Positions 8,057 to 15,985 of a stretch of 64,000 bases of DNA are shown here, one piece after another. This DNA comes from JALORV01 sp035429725 (GTDB taxonomy: Bacteria; Pseudomonadota; Gammaproteobacteria; Burkholderiales; Burkholderiaceae_F). A program made the translations under genes and the position numbers. The notes beneath the pieces are model-generated. The model was not told the origin of the DNA and made no database searches. It worked only from the letters and a program-made list of their open reading frames with translations. Within the stretch, counting starts at the first letter, position 1; every line of letters starts with the position of its first letter. The stretch covers positions 1-64,000 of the forward strand of contig DAOMFI010000001.1 of the NCBI GenBank assembly GCA_035429725.1, read 5' to 3'.

Positions 8057-8278
8057 ATGGCGACCCAGAACTACCTTTCTATGGGCAACAATGCTATGGC
8101 GCTCTCGGGCACTGTGATGCTGATCGGCATCGGCGCCGCCTATCCCTTCGCGCACCACCTTGGGCTGTTGCTGCAGGTCATCGCCCATCTGTCGATCCCG
8201 ATCGCCGCCGGCATCTTCAAGCTCGGCTACGTTTTGCGCCTTGCCGCGCAGCACGAGTTGCGGGAATCCGCGGCCTGA
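8057..8278 (+). CDS. Small two-helix membrane protein downstream of the haemoglobin
   Basis: 73 residues from ATG 8057, with a GGAG 10 nt upstream (8043-8046). Two hydrophobic segments, about 13-33 (ALSGTVMLIGIGAAYPFAHH) and 36-60 (LLLQVIAHLSIPIAAGIFKL), end in a charged tail (RLAAQHELRESAA). The frame is open back to 7940, overlapping the haemoglobin, but the conserved-looking part starts at MATQNYLSMG. I do not recognise a named family. Position 79 bp behind the haemoglobin and under the same NsrR-like control suggests a membrane role in the nitric-oxide response; this is inference. The 257 bp that follow (8279-8535) show no gene. Confidence 0.6.
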   Translation: MATQNYLSMGNNAMALSGTVMLIGIGAAYPFAHHLGLLLQVIAHLSIPIAAGIFKLGYVLRLAAQHELRESAA

Positions 8279-8535
8279 GCATGCTCGCGAATCGCGTCTG
8301 CGATTCAACATCGACGGCGTCAGCTTGCGCGCGGCGGCGCGACGCCAGAGGCTGACTCGTCGCTTTCTGCTGGCAATATGCGGCCATGGGCGGTCGGCGT
8401 CGACGAGGCTGAAGATCACCTGAAAGCCGACATAGCCTTCGACCGCCAAGCTCTCGCCTTCTCGTCCCGAGACAATGCGTTCGTCCCAAAGCGTCGCATC
8501 GTGAGGAATCGCTGGAGCGCCCAGCAGCGGGCGGA

Positions 8536-10308
8536 CTAACGCAAGGCCTTCTGCTGCTGTACCCACTCCTGCATGTTGGTGTTCAGCACGCTCATCGGCA
8601 CGACCCCCGTCGTCAGCACCTGGCGGTGAAAGGACCGGATGTCGAACTTGTCGCCCAACGCGGCCTCGGCCTCACGACGCAGGCGTGAGATTTCAAGTTG
8701 TCCGATCTTGTAGCCAAGCGCCTGCCCGGGATTGGCTATGTAGCGCTCGACCTCCGCCACAACGTCACCTTCATTCATTGAGGAGTTTTCGAGCATGTAG
8801 CTGATCGCCTGCTGTCGCGTCCAGCCCTTGTGGTGAAGGCCAGTATCGACGACTAGCCGCATCGCGCGCAGTTGATCACCCGACAGATGGCCGTACCACT
8901 GCAATGGGTCCGTGTACAGGCCGAGTTCCTTGCCGAGCGATTCGGCATAAAGCGCCCAGCCCTCGACGTAGGCGACATTGAAGGCCCCGAAGCGCCGGAA
9001 CTTCGGCAGGTTGGCGTCCTCCTGCGCGATCGAAATCTGGAAATGATGGCCAGGGGAAGCTTCGTGCAGCGACAGTGTCTCCATTCCGTACGTCGGCAGG
9101 CGCTGCGGTGCCAGGGCGTTGATGTAAAAGATGCCGGGCCTTGAACCGTCCGCCGAGGGCGACTGGTACGAGGCGGCCGCCGCGCTGGCCGAGCGAAACG
9201 CCTCGACCTGGCGGATTTCGTAGTCGGCCTTGGGAGCAACGTCAAACAGGCGCGGCAAGCTGGCGTTTATTTTCTTCTGCAGCCCGCGGTAGCCGTCGAG
9301 AACGTCCTCGGGCCGGGTGAAGTAGTACCGTGGATCGTCTCTCATGTGCTTGAAAAACGAGGACCGATCGCCCTGGAAGCCGAGGCTCTTTCGCACGTCT
9401 TCCATAAGCGCGAGATTGCGCCCGACCTCGCGCTGCCCGATCGCATGGATCTCGTCAGGACTGAGGCCTGTCGTGGTGTTGACCTTGACCAGGTAGGCAT
9501 ACCAGTCCCGGCCGTCCGGCAGATCCGACCACGCTACCGTCGGGCGTGCCCGTGGCAGATACTCGTCTCTTACAAAGCTGTGCAGGCGACGGTAAGCCGG
9601 TGTCACACGGTCCTGGATCAGCGCGCGGTATTGCGTGGTCAGCCGTTCCCGATCGGCCGCAGGGATGGACTCTGGAAACCTCTTGATCGGTCCCCAGAAC
9701 ACGCTCTCCTCGACGCCGGCGGAGGCCAGCGCCTCGAGTTGCGGCAGCACCTTTTCCATCAATACCCTGGGCTGCACCACGCCTGCTTCCATCCCGGCGC
9801 GCATGTTGACGATCATTCCGTCGAAGATCACCAGCGACGCACTCAGCCGCTGGTACCAGTCGTCGTAGTCGTTGACGGTACGAAACGGCTGGATCGAGTT
9901 GCCGCCGCCCAGCAGCGCCAGAAAGTTGTGGAAACTGAAGGTCTGCGTGATCGGCTGCATCCAGGCTGGAAAGCGATAACCCTCGATCGATTCTTCGAGG
10001 GAGCGCTGCAGCACATCGTAGGAAACTCGGTCCTTCTCCGACAGGGCGGCACGACGGAAGCCCTGCAGTTCCGCCAGTCGTTGCCGCTGAAACTTCAGGT
10101 TGTCTTCACGCCAAGCTTCCGTCGTCTGGTCGACCATGCGCGCGTTGTAGCGCGGGTCGCCGATCGACGTCGCCAGAATCGGAGAGCGCACCAGCACCTC
10201 TTGCCAGTCGGACTCGAGCCAGGCGTTGAAGCGCTCGCCCTCACTCGTGGCTGCGAAAGACGAGGACAAAGCAAAGCTCGCGAACAAGGAAACGACAAGT
10301 CCACGCAT
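8536..10308 (-). CDS. DUF885 family putative metallo-hydrolase, exported
   Basis: 590 residues from the ATG at 10308, which is followed at once by a Sec signal peptide (VVSLFASFALSSSFAA). The frame continues upstream to 10407, but that part lacks signal-like sequence. The DUF885 hallmark HEASPGHHF is at about residue 415, followed by AYVEGWALYAESLGKELGLY, which gives an HExxxGH...E arrangement expected of a zinc peptidase fold. Substrates of these proteins are generally unknown; a periplasmic or extracellular peptidase is likely. The gene stands alone, divergent from the VOC gene. Confidence 0.85.
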   Translation of the reverse strand: MRGLVVSLFASFALSSSFAATSEGERFNAWLESDWQEVLVRSPILATSIGDPRYNARMVDQTTEAWREDNLKFQRQRLAELQGFRRAALSEKDRVSYDVLQRSLEESIEGYRFPAWMQPITQTFSFHNFLALLGGGNSIQPFRTVNDYDDWYQRLSASLVIFDGMIVNMRAGMEAGVVQPRVLMEKVLPQLEALASAGVEESVFWGPIKRFPESIPAADRERLTTQYRALIQDRVTPAYRRLHSFVRDEYLPRARPTVAWSDLPDGRDWYAYLVKVNTTTGLSPDEIHAIGQREVGRNLALMEDVRKSLGFQGDRSSFFKHMRDDPRYYFTRPEDVLDGYRGLQKKINASLPRLFDVAPKADYEIRQVEAFRSASAAAASYQSPSADGSRPGIFYINALAPQRLPTYGMETLSLHEASPGHHFQISIAQEDANLPKFRRFGAFNVAYVEGWALYAESLGKELGLYTDPLQWYGHLSGDQLRAMRLVVDTGLHHKGWTRQQAISYMLENSSMNEGDVVAEVERYIANPGQALGYKIGQLEISRLRREAEAALGDKFDIRSFHRQVLTTGVVPMSVLNTNMQEWVQQQKALR

Positions 10309-10613
10309 GGCGGCACCTTGGCACTGATCGATTCGAGTGGCGATGCTACCGGAGCTGATTTCGTTCACGATCGGAAGCGAAGGCGCTCTCCGGCCATCTG
10401 CTGCCATTCGCTTTAGGTTGGAGCGCTCCCCAAAGCTGCCGGGCGGCAGTACTCTCGACGGCGTGGCAACCGACGCCGAGCACGCGCTTCCATTAGTACT
10501 CTAAGCCGCGACACCTCATGTGCCAGTTCTCTCGAAGAATCAGAACATTGCGGTTGAAGTGAAAATCCAACTTATCCTGCAGGCGCCGATTTATCTCGCA
10601 ACTTCAGTAACGA

Positions 10614-10627
10614 CTAACTTTAGTTAG
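10614..10627. promoter_or_regulatory. Small palindrome upstream of the VOC gene
   Basis: CTAACT-TT-AGTTAG (10614-10627) is a perfect 6-2-6 inverted repeat, 33 bp before the VOC start, in the most AT-rich part of the 352-bp divergent gap 10309-10660. It could be an operator. No convincing promoter pair was found and no other gene is seen in that gap. Confidence 0.3.
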
Positions 10628-10660
10628 GCCTCGGAAATCACTCATCGCTGAGGATGTCGC

Positions 10661-11038
10661 ATGTTCGATCATGTTGTGTTCAGCGTCACCGACTATGCGG
10701 CAAGCAAAGCGTTCTTCTTGAACGCACTTGCACCACTGGGAGTGAGAGTCGCGTCCGAAGGCCCTCTCGGCATCGAGATCTGCCGGTTGAACGGCAACTC
10801 GTCGTTGTGCATCCGGCGCACCGAAGGGACGCCGACTACCCCCCACCTTCACCTGGCCTTCACCGCTGAGACGCGCCAGCAGGTGCAAGAGTTCTATCGC
10901 GCCGCTCTCAAGGCAGGTGGCCGAGACAACGGAGCTCCCGGCCTTCGTCCACAGTACAGCGGCAGGTACTACGCAGCCTTCGTCATCGGCCCGGATGGAC
11001 ACAACATCGAAGTCGTCTGCCACGAATCCGAGGCCTGA
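10661..11038 (+). CDS. VOC (glyoxalase/bleomycin-resistance/dioxygenase) superfamily protein
   Basis: 125 residues, a single VOC module pair of beta-alpha-beta units: MFDHVVFSVTDYAASKAFFLNALAPLGV at the start and YYAAFVIGPDGHNIEVVCHE at the end. Metal-site residues typical of the fold are present as H4, HLHLAF in the middle and the final E of NIEVV. A GAGG lies about 8 nt before the ATG. Substrate cannot be told from sequence. Unlinked to its neighbours. Confidence 0.85.
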   Translation: MFDHVVFSVTDYAASKAFFLNALAPLGVRVASEGPLGIEICRLNGNSSLCIRRTEGTPTTPHLHLAFTAETRQQVQEFYRAALKAGGRDNGAPGLRPQYSGRYYAAFVIGPDGHNIEVVCHESEA

Positions 11039-11160
11039 TATGTCGGTCAACGGGAGCCTTCACAGCATGGTTACCTCTACGTCGAGTCCGCTATCGGAGT
11101 GAAAGTCACTTCCGCTTTTCGGCGGTTCGCACTGCCGCTCAGGGTCGACTTCTGCCGATT

Positions 11161-11257
11161 CGGTGATTCGAACGGACTTTCGTTCGGCAAGCCTGCCTTG
11201 GTGAATCAATGAGTTGGCGGCGTTGACTCCGATGGACCCTGCTTGTTCGAATCACCG
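11161..11257. repeat. 13-bp inverted repeat in the gap before serB
   Basis: CGGTGATTCGAAC (11161-11173) and its exact reverse complement GTTCGAATCACCG (11245-11257) are 71 bp apart. The left arm also overlaps a small hairpin, CGAACG (11169-11174)/CGTTCG (11181-11186). The 314-bp gap 11039-11352 contains no gene that I can support. Confidence 0.4.
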
Positions 11258-11352
11258 GCAGGCACGAGCCCAGCTGGCCAGCCGGCCGGCCGCAATCGGC
11301 CAGGCCAGCCGGAGGTTCGGGCCTTCGCGGCAGCCCCTCTAAACTCCGCCTC

Positions 11353-12213
11353 GTGAAAGATCTCGTCATTCAGGGACCCTCCCTTTCGTCGGAAGCACTC
11401 GACACCTTCAAGGTCGTCTGCACGCCCCTGCGCATCACCGTGCGTGGGAGTGCTGCGCGTTGCGTCGGCGTCACCGACGATCTCGAAACGCGCAAGGCGG
11501 TGCGCGGCCTCGGCGAGTACTGGAAGCTGGACTGGGCGTTCGTCGAGCCGCGCTGGCGGCTGGCGGACTTCCGCCTGCTCGCGCTCGACATGGACTCGAC
11601 GCTGATCAGCATCGAAAGTCTCGACGAGGTCGCTGCCTATGCCGGCAAGGGAGAGGAAGTTGCGGCCATTACCGAGGCAGCGATGCGCGGCGAAATCAGC
11701 GACTACAAGGAGAGCCTGCGCCGGCGGGTCGGCATGCTGGCGGGCGTCGATGCAGCCCTCCTCGCGCGCGTCTACGAAGAGAAGCTTGCGCTGAACGACG
11801 GCGCCGAGCGGCTCGTCGCGAGCTGCCGCGCGGCAGGCCTGCACACGCTCCTGGTCACAGGCGGCTTCACCTACTTCACGGAACGGTTGCAGCGGCGGCT
11901 CGACTTCGATGCCACCCGCTCCAACGAGCTCGAGGTTGTCGACGGCCGCCTGACCGGCAGGGTCACTGGCCCTGGTGGCGGCGAGATCATCGATGCCGAA
12001 GGCAAGGCGCAGGCCGTGCGCGACCAGTGCGCGCAGCTGGGCTGCGCAACCGAGAAGGCCGTCGTGTTCGGCGACGGCGCAAACGACCTGAAGATGATGG
12101 CGCTGGCGGGCATTTCCGTCGCTTACCGTGCCAAGCCGGTGGTGCGGGAAAAGGCGACCTTTGCGCTCAGCCATGCGGCGCTCGACGGCGCGCTGAACTG
12201 GTTCGAGGGGTGA
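11353..12213 (+). CDS. serB: Phosphoserine phosphatase
   Basis: 286 residues from a GTG start. It hydrolyses 3-phosphoserine, the last step of serine synthesis. An N-terminal region of about 70 residues (a short ACT-like module common in SerB) precedes a HAD phosphatase: the nucleophile motif DMDSTL at 79-84 (D79 nucleophile, D81 acid/base), LLVTGGFTYF as motif II, and GDGANDLKMM as motif IV. The following cupredoxin gene begins 5 bp after the stop and is probably in the same transcript, although no shared pathway is obvious. Confidence 0.94.
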   Translation: MKDLVIQGPSLSSEALDTFKVVCTPLRITVRGSAARCVGVTDDLETRKAVRGLGEYWKLDWAFVEPRWRLADFRLLALDMDSTLISIESLDEVAAYAGKGEEVAAITEAAMRGEISDYKESLRRRVGMLAGVDAALLARVYEEKLALNDGAERLVASCRAAGLHTLLVTGGFTYFTERLQRRLDFDATRSNELEVVDGRLTGRVTGPGGGEIIDAEGKAQAVRDQCAQLGCATEKAVVFGDGANDLKMMALAGISVAYRAKPVVREKATFALSHAALDGALNWFEG

Positions 12214-12218
12214 CGGCA

Positions 12219-12770
12219 ATGTCCGCAATCACGTTTCGGCATACGTTCTGCCATGGCGCGCTGGTGTTTGCGCTACTCGCCATGCCGGTCGTTGCGTCCG
12301 CGCATGGCGACTCGAACCACGGCAAGCCGTCAGGGCCGGTGATCCGCGAACAGAAGCCGTGGGGCATCGCCGGTGATGCCAAGGCCGTCAGTCGAACGAT
12401 CGAAGTCACGATGTCCGACAACATGCGCTTCGTGCCCGACTACATCGAAGTGCGGCAGGGCGAGACGCTGCGGCTCGTGCATCGGAACCGCGGCAAGCTC
12501 ATGCACGAATTCGTGCTCGGCACCCGCAAGGAACTCGACGAACACGCGGCGTTGATGAAGCGCTTCCCCAACATGGAGCACGATGAGCCTTACATGGCGC
12601 ACGTGCCTCCAGGGAAGACCGGGGAAATCGTGTGGACGTTCAACCGCGCCGGCGAGTTCGACTTCGCCTGCCTGATCCCCGGACACTATGACGCCGGCAT
12701 GGTCGGCAGGATCAAAGTGATTCCGGCCAAGGCCGCACCGGACACCAAGCGCGCCGGCTCGGTGCGCTGA
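12219..12770 (+). CDS. Periplasmic cupredoxin (type I copper protein)
   Basis: 183 residues with a signal peptide (ALVFALLAMPVVASAHG). The mature part is a plastocyanin/azurin-like fold: VTMSDNMRFVPDYIEVRQGETLR, then the type I copper ligands H96 (LMHEFVLG), C151, H156 and M161 (ACLIPGHYDAGM). The histidine-rich start of the mature protein may also bind metal. Proteins of this kind are found with copper-resistance or electron-transfer genes, but no copper gene lies beside it here. It starts 5 bp after serB. Confidence 0.88.
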   Translation: MSAITFRHTFCHGALVFALLAMPVVASAHGDSNHGKPSGPVIREQKPWGIAGDAKAVSRTIEVTMSDNMRFVPDYIEVRQGETLRLVHRNRGKLMHEFVLGTRKELDEHAALMKRFPNMEHDEPYMAHVPPGKTGEIVWTFNRAGEFDFACLIPGHYDAGMVGRIKVIPAKAAPDTKRAGSVR

Positions 12771-12778
12771 CGCGCCTG

Positions 12779-13411
12779 CTATCCGCCAGGCGATGCCGGC
12801 TTCGGCTTGCCCTGGTCGAGCCAGATCCGCTCGTCACCCGAGTCGACGTGGACAAAGCCGCGACCGACGTAAAAGCCGGTGCCACCACGGCCCAGTACCG
12901 AAGCCAGCCCGGCGAGCTTGACGCTGGAGACTCCGCGCACCGAAATGTCGGCTGCCTGGCCGACGACATGGCGCGAATCACGCGCCGCACCCTCGGTGGA
13001 GTTGTTCGTCATGCGCGTGCGATAGCCGGAGTGCAGTTCGATCGGCGCCTGTATGCCGGAGCGGGCCAACCACGCCTGGACGCCGGCCAGCGTATCGAGC
13101 AGCGCACGGTTCATCGCAAACACGCGATCGGCCCGGACGTCGCGCATGATCCAGCACAGGCGGAGGTACTCGTCCTGGTTGCGTCCGGCGTTCGCGGTCC
13201 AGTAGGTCGCCCGCACTTCCTCGTCACCGCGACGGACCCAGAGCGTGCGCTTGTCTCGCAGCAGCTCGGCCAGGCGCGGATCCATCGCCTGTCCCGCGTG
13301 GACGTGCAGCGGTACGGCGCCGCATAGGCTGCAGCCCGCGGCTAGCACCAGCCGCCGGCGCGTCAGCCGGTGGGGCGCCCGAGCCAGGTCGTCCTGCTTC
13401 ACCGCGCTCAC
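12779..13411 (-). CDS. DUF882 / M15A-type murein endopeptidase, MepK-like
   Basis: About 210 residues. The N terminus has HRLTRRRLVLAAGCSLCGAVPLHVHA, a Tat- or lipoprotein-like export signal. The catalytic part carries HSGYRTRMTN, SRHVVGQAADI (H and D as zinc ligands) and GFVHVD, the arrangement of M15A peptidases and of YcbK/MepK, which cleave 3-3 cross-links in peptidoglycan. The start is uncertain: GTG 13411, GTG 13402 or a TTG at 13435 that overlaps bktB are all possible. Downstream of bktB on the same strand; ends 9 bp from the convergent cupredoxin gene. Confidence 0.82.
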   Translation of the reverse strand: MSAVKQDDLARAPHRLTRRRLVLAAGCSLCGAVPLHVHAGQAMDPRLAELLRDKRTLWVRRGDEEVRATYWTANAGRNQDEYLRLCWIMRDVRADRVFAMNRALLDTLAGVQAWLARSGIQAPIELHSGYRTRMTNNSTEGAARDSRHVVGQAADISVRGVSSVKLAGLASVLGRGGTGFYVGRGFVHVDSGDERIWLDQGKPKPASPGG

Positions 13412-13421
13412 GGAAAACGCG

Positions 13422-14603
13422 TCAGATCCGCTCAAAGATCGCGGCGATTCCCTGGCCCCCGCCGATGCACATCGTCACCAGTGCGTAGCGGCCGCCGATG
13501 CGCTGCAGTTCATACAACGCCTTGACAGTGATGATCGCGCCAGTGGCACCGACCGGGTGTCCGAGCGAGATGCCGCTGCCGTTGGGATTCACCTTCTCCG
13601 GCGGGAAGCCGAGGTCCTTCGCCACGGCGCAGGCCTGCGCAGCGAACGCCTCGTTGGCCTCGATGACATCGAGGTCGGCAACCTTGAGACCGGCCCGTTC
13701 GAGCGCCTTGCGTGTGGCCGGCACCGGCCCGATGCCCATGAACTTCGGGTCGACTCCGGCGTGACCATAAGCCACCAGACGCGCCATCGGCTTGAGCCCG
13801 CGCCTTTCCGCCACGCTGCGCTCCATCATCACGACCGCGGCCGCGCCGTCATTGATCCCGGAGGCGTTGCCGGCGGTAACGGTCCCGTTCTCCTTGACGA
13901 ACACGGGCTTGAGCTTCGCCATGTCGTCCATCGAGGCGCCCTCACGGAAGTGCTCGTCGGTGTCGAAGACGACCGGGCCCTTCTTGCCCTTCACTTCGAT
14001 CGGCACGATCTGGCTCTTGAAGTGTCCGGCCTTGGTGGCCGCCGCGGCGCGCCGATGGCTCTCGACAGCCAGCGCATCCTGTTCCTGCCGCGTAATGCCC
14101 CATTTCTTGGCGACGTTCTCGGCCGTGACTCCCATGTGGATCACATCGAAGGGATCGTGCAGCGCGCCGACCATCATGTCGATCGCCTTCATGTCGCCCA
14201 TGCGCTGGCCCCAGCGCCCGCTCGGCACGATGTACGGCCCGCGCGACATGCACTCGGCCCCGCCCCCGAGCGCGATATCGGCATCGCCCAGCAGGATCGT
14301 CTGCGCCGCCGAGATGATGGCCTGCAGGCCGCTGCCGCACAGCCGGTTGAGCGTCAGGCACGGCGTGTCCTGGCCGATGCCGCCGTCGAGCGCCGCCACC
14401 CGGCCGAGATACATATCCTTCGGCTCGGTGTTGATGACGTGACCGAAGACCACGTGACCGACCTCGGCACCGGCCACCTGGCCGCGCTTCAGCGCTTCGG
14501 CCACGACTGTCGCGCCAAGCTGGGTCGGCGGCACGTCCTTCAGGCTTCCGCCGAAGGTTCCGATGGCGGTTCGAGCTCCACTGACGACGACGACTTCGCG
14601 CAT
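13422..14603 (-). CDS. bktB: Beta-ketothiolase, BktB-like acetyl-CoA acyltransferase
   Basis: 393 residues from ATG 14603 (MREVVVVSGARTAIGTFGGS). It condenses acyl-CoA with acetyl-CoA; BktB in Cupriavidus supplies 3-ketovaleryl-CoA for PHA copolymers. Thiolase residues are visible: nucleophile C89 (NRLCGSGLQ), GISLGHPVGA, and the C-terminal TMCIGGGQG cysteine. Blocks such as YGHAGVDPKFMGIGPVPATRKALERAG match BktB closely as I recall it. An upstream frame to 14660 exists but the conserved start is at 14603. A second thiolase (phaA) lies 10 kb away, so this one may favour longer substrates. Confidence 0.88.
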   Translation of the reverse strand: MREVVVVSGARTAIGTFGGSLKDVPPTQLGATVVAEALKRGQVAGAEVGHVVFGHVINTEPKDMYLGRVAALDGGIGQDTPCLTLNRLCGSGLQAIISAAQTILLGDADIALGGGAECMSRGPYIVPSGRWGQRMGDMKAIDMMVGALHDPFDVIHMGVTAENVAKKWGITRQEQDALAVESHRRAAAATKAGHFKSQIVPIEVKGKKGPVVFDTDEHFREGASMDDMAKLKPVFVKENGTVTAGNASGINDGAAAVVMMERSVAERRGLKPMARLVAYGHAGVDPKFMGIGPVPATRKALERAGLKVADLDVIEANEAFAAQACAVAKDLGFPPEKVNPNGSGISLGHPVGATGAIITVKALYELQRIGGRYALVTMCIGGGQGIAAIFERI

Positions 14604-14735
14604 TCGCTTCTCCCCAGGGTCTTGTTCGGTGATCGGCCCCGTCCGGGCGATCAGCCGCAAATTCTTGCACGTCCGGAGTGCCGGCGCTTGACCTGGATCG
14701 GACCAGGCGGGGTCCCGGCGCGCGGGCAGGCCGCG

Positions 14736-15362
14736 TCAGAAGCGCGCGTTCAGCCCGATCATGCCTTCGTACTGCAGGAAGATATCGCTGCGAAGAACGA
14801 CGACACAGCCGCCCGAGCACATGAAGCCGCCCGAGCTGTTGACGAACGTCGCGAAGCCGCGCGCTTCGGCACGCAGTCCGAAATTGTCATTGAGTGGCCA
14901 GTAGTAGCCGACGCCGAGATTGAGTGACGCCCGGATCTCCGACCCGTAGCCCGCCGTGCTGGGGCTGAACTGCGTCGCGCCGATCCCGCCTGCCACGTAT
15001 ACCCCGCGCCCTACGGGCCCTTCGATGAACGACGTGCCCCCGAGATGCAGGTAGCGAACCGTCAGGTCGAAGGGCGCCGCGCTGCCGCCGGGCGACAAGG
15101 TGGTTGACTGCTGGCTGTACATCAGCTGCAGCTCGCGCGACGGGTCGAGCAGCGTGCCGACCGCAAGTGAGAAAGCACCCGAACTCTTGACCGTGGCTTT
15201 GGCGTCGGTAGTCGTGTTCTCGATGCCGTCGCTGCCTACATAACCGGCGTAGAGGGTCAGCGTCATCTGGGCCGCGGCCGGGCCCGCGACAAGCATCGAG
15301 GCGAGCACGATCGCATGGGCGATCCGTCGCCGCAGCACGTTCAAGTCCAATGACGCTTCCAT
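14736..15362 (-). CDS. Outer-membrane beta-barrel protein, unknown role
   Basis: 208 residues. A signal peptide (AHAIVLASMLVAGPAAAQ) is followed by alternating strands rich in Gly and aromatics (LTLYAGYVGSDG, LTVRYLHLGGTSF, RGVYVAGGIGATQF, ASLNLGVGYYWPLNDNFGLRAEARGF) and a C-terminal phenylalanine (GMIGLNARF), as in OmpA/OmpW-type barrels. A CSGGC motif near the C terminus may form a disulfide. The ATG lies inside the end of the GST gene (22-bp overlap), so the two are likely co-expressed. Confidence 0.75.
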   Translation of the reverse strand: MEASLDLNVLRRRIAHAIVLASMLVAGPAAAQMTLTLYAGYVGSDGIENTTTDAKATVKSSGAFSLAVGTLLDPSRELQLMYSQQSTTLSPGGSAAPFDLTVRYLHLGGTSFIEGPVGRGVYVAGGIGATQFSPSTAGYGSEIRASLNLGVGYYWPLNDNFGLRAEARGFATFVNSSGGFMCSGGCVVVLRSDIFLQYEGMIGLNARF

Positions 15363-15985
15363 ACCGGAGCCACCTCGGGCAATCTGTCGACACGCCGCAT
15401 CATCGCCGCGAACCTCGGGTGGGCATCGTTCAAATAGTCCCGCATCTTCCACCAGCGCGACAGGTTGGCCAGGTAGACATCGCATACATAGGGCCGCGCA
15501 CCGAGCAGGAATCCGGACTTCTGTGGAAACGCCTGCGCCACGATGTCCCACCCGAGCTTCATGCGCGCCACGGCCGCGCGCTCCACGGCGGCCCGCGCCG
15601 CCGCTGTGCGCGACGTGGTCCAGCGCGCCGGGTAGTCCGCCACGCCGACGGCTGTGTAAACGGTCGCCGCCACGAACTGCATCCAGCGCAGGCAGCTGGC
15701 GCGGTCGCGCGTGGACAGCGCCGGCACCCAGTCGCTCGGATGCCGCTCCAGCAGCGTCCAGAGCACGGCGACGCTCTCGGTGAGGATCTCGCCCCCGGGC
15801 GTCACCAGCGTCGGCAATTGGCCGAGGGGATTGACCGTCTTCAGTTCCTCGAAGTACGGCCCCGGCGGATCGCTCCACGGCGTGGCGTCCTTGAGTTCGA
15901 ATTCCAGGCCGAGCGCGCCAAGCATGACCTCCACGCTCGCTGCCCCCGAGCGGCGCGCCGTGTACAGCACGTACCGGGTCGTCAT
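15341..15985 (-). CDS. Glutathione S-transferase family protein
   Basis: 214 residues. The N-terminal thioredoxin-like domain shows YVLYTARRSGAASVEVMLGALGLEFE, NPLGQLPTLV with the cis-proline, and LTESVAVLWTL, the glutathione-binding ES pair. The C-terminal all-helical domain follows, with PYVCDVYLANLSRWW. The substrate is unknown. The start overlaps the stop of rimO by 4 bp (ATGA, 15982-15985) and the 3' end overlaps the outer-membrane protein gene, giving a rimO-GST-OMP transcript. Confidence 0.88.
   Translation of the reverse strand: MTTRYVLYTARRSGAASVEVMLGALGLEFELKDATPWSDPPGPYFEELKTVNPLGQLPTLVTPGGEILTESVAVLWTLLERHPSDWVPALSTRDRASCLRWMQFVAATVYTAVGVADYPARWTTSRTAAARAAVERAAVARMKLGWDIVAQAFPQKSGFLLGARPYVCDVYLANLSRWWKMRDYLNDAHPRFAAMMRRVDRLPEVAPVWKRHWT

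Noticed and set aside
11245..11257. tRNA-like T-loop sequence GTTCGAATC
   Set aside because: The flanking bases do not form a T stem, and no anticodon or acceptor arm can be drawn on either strand.
13245..14927. Open frame of 560 codons on the plus strand across bktB
   Set aside because: Opposes a clear thiolase gene and has no recognisable protein sequence.
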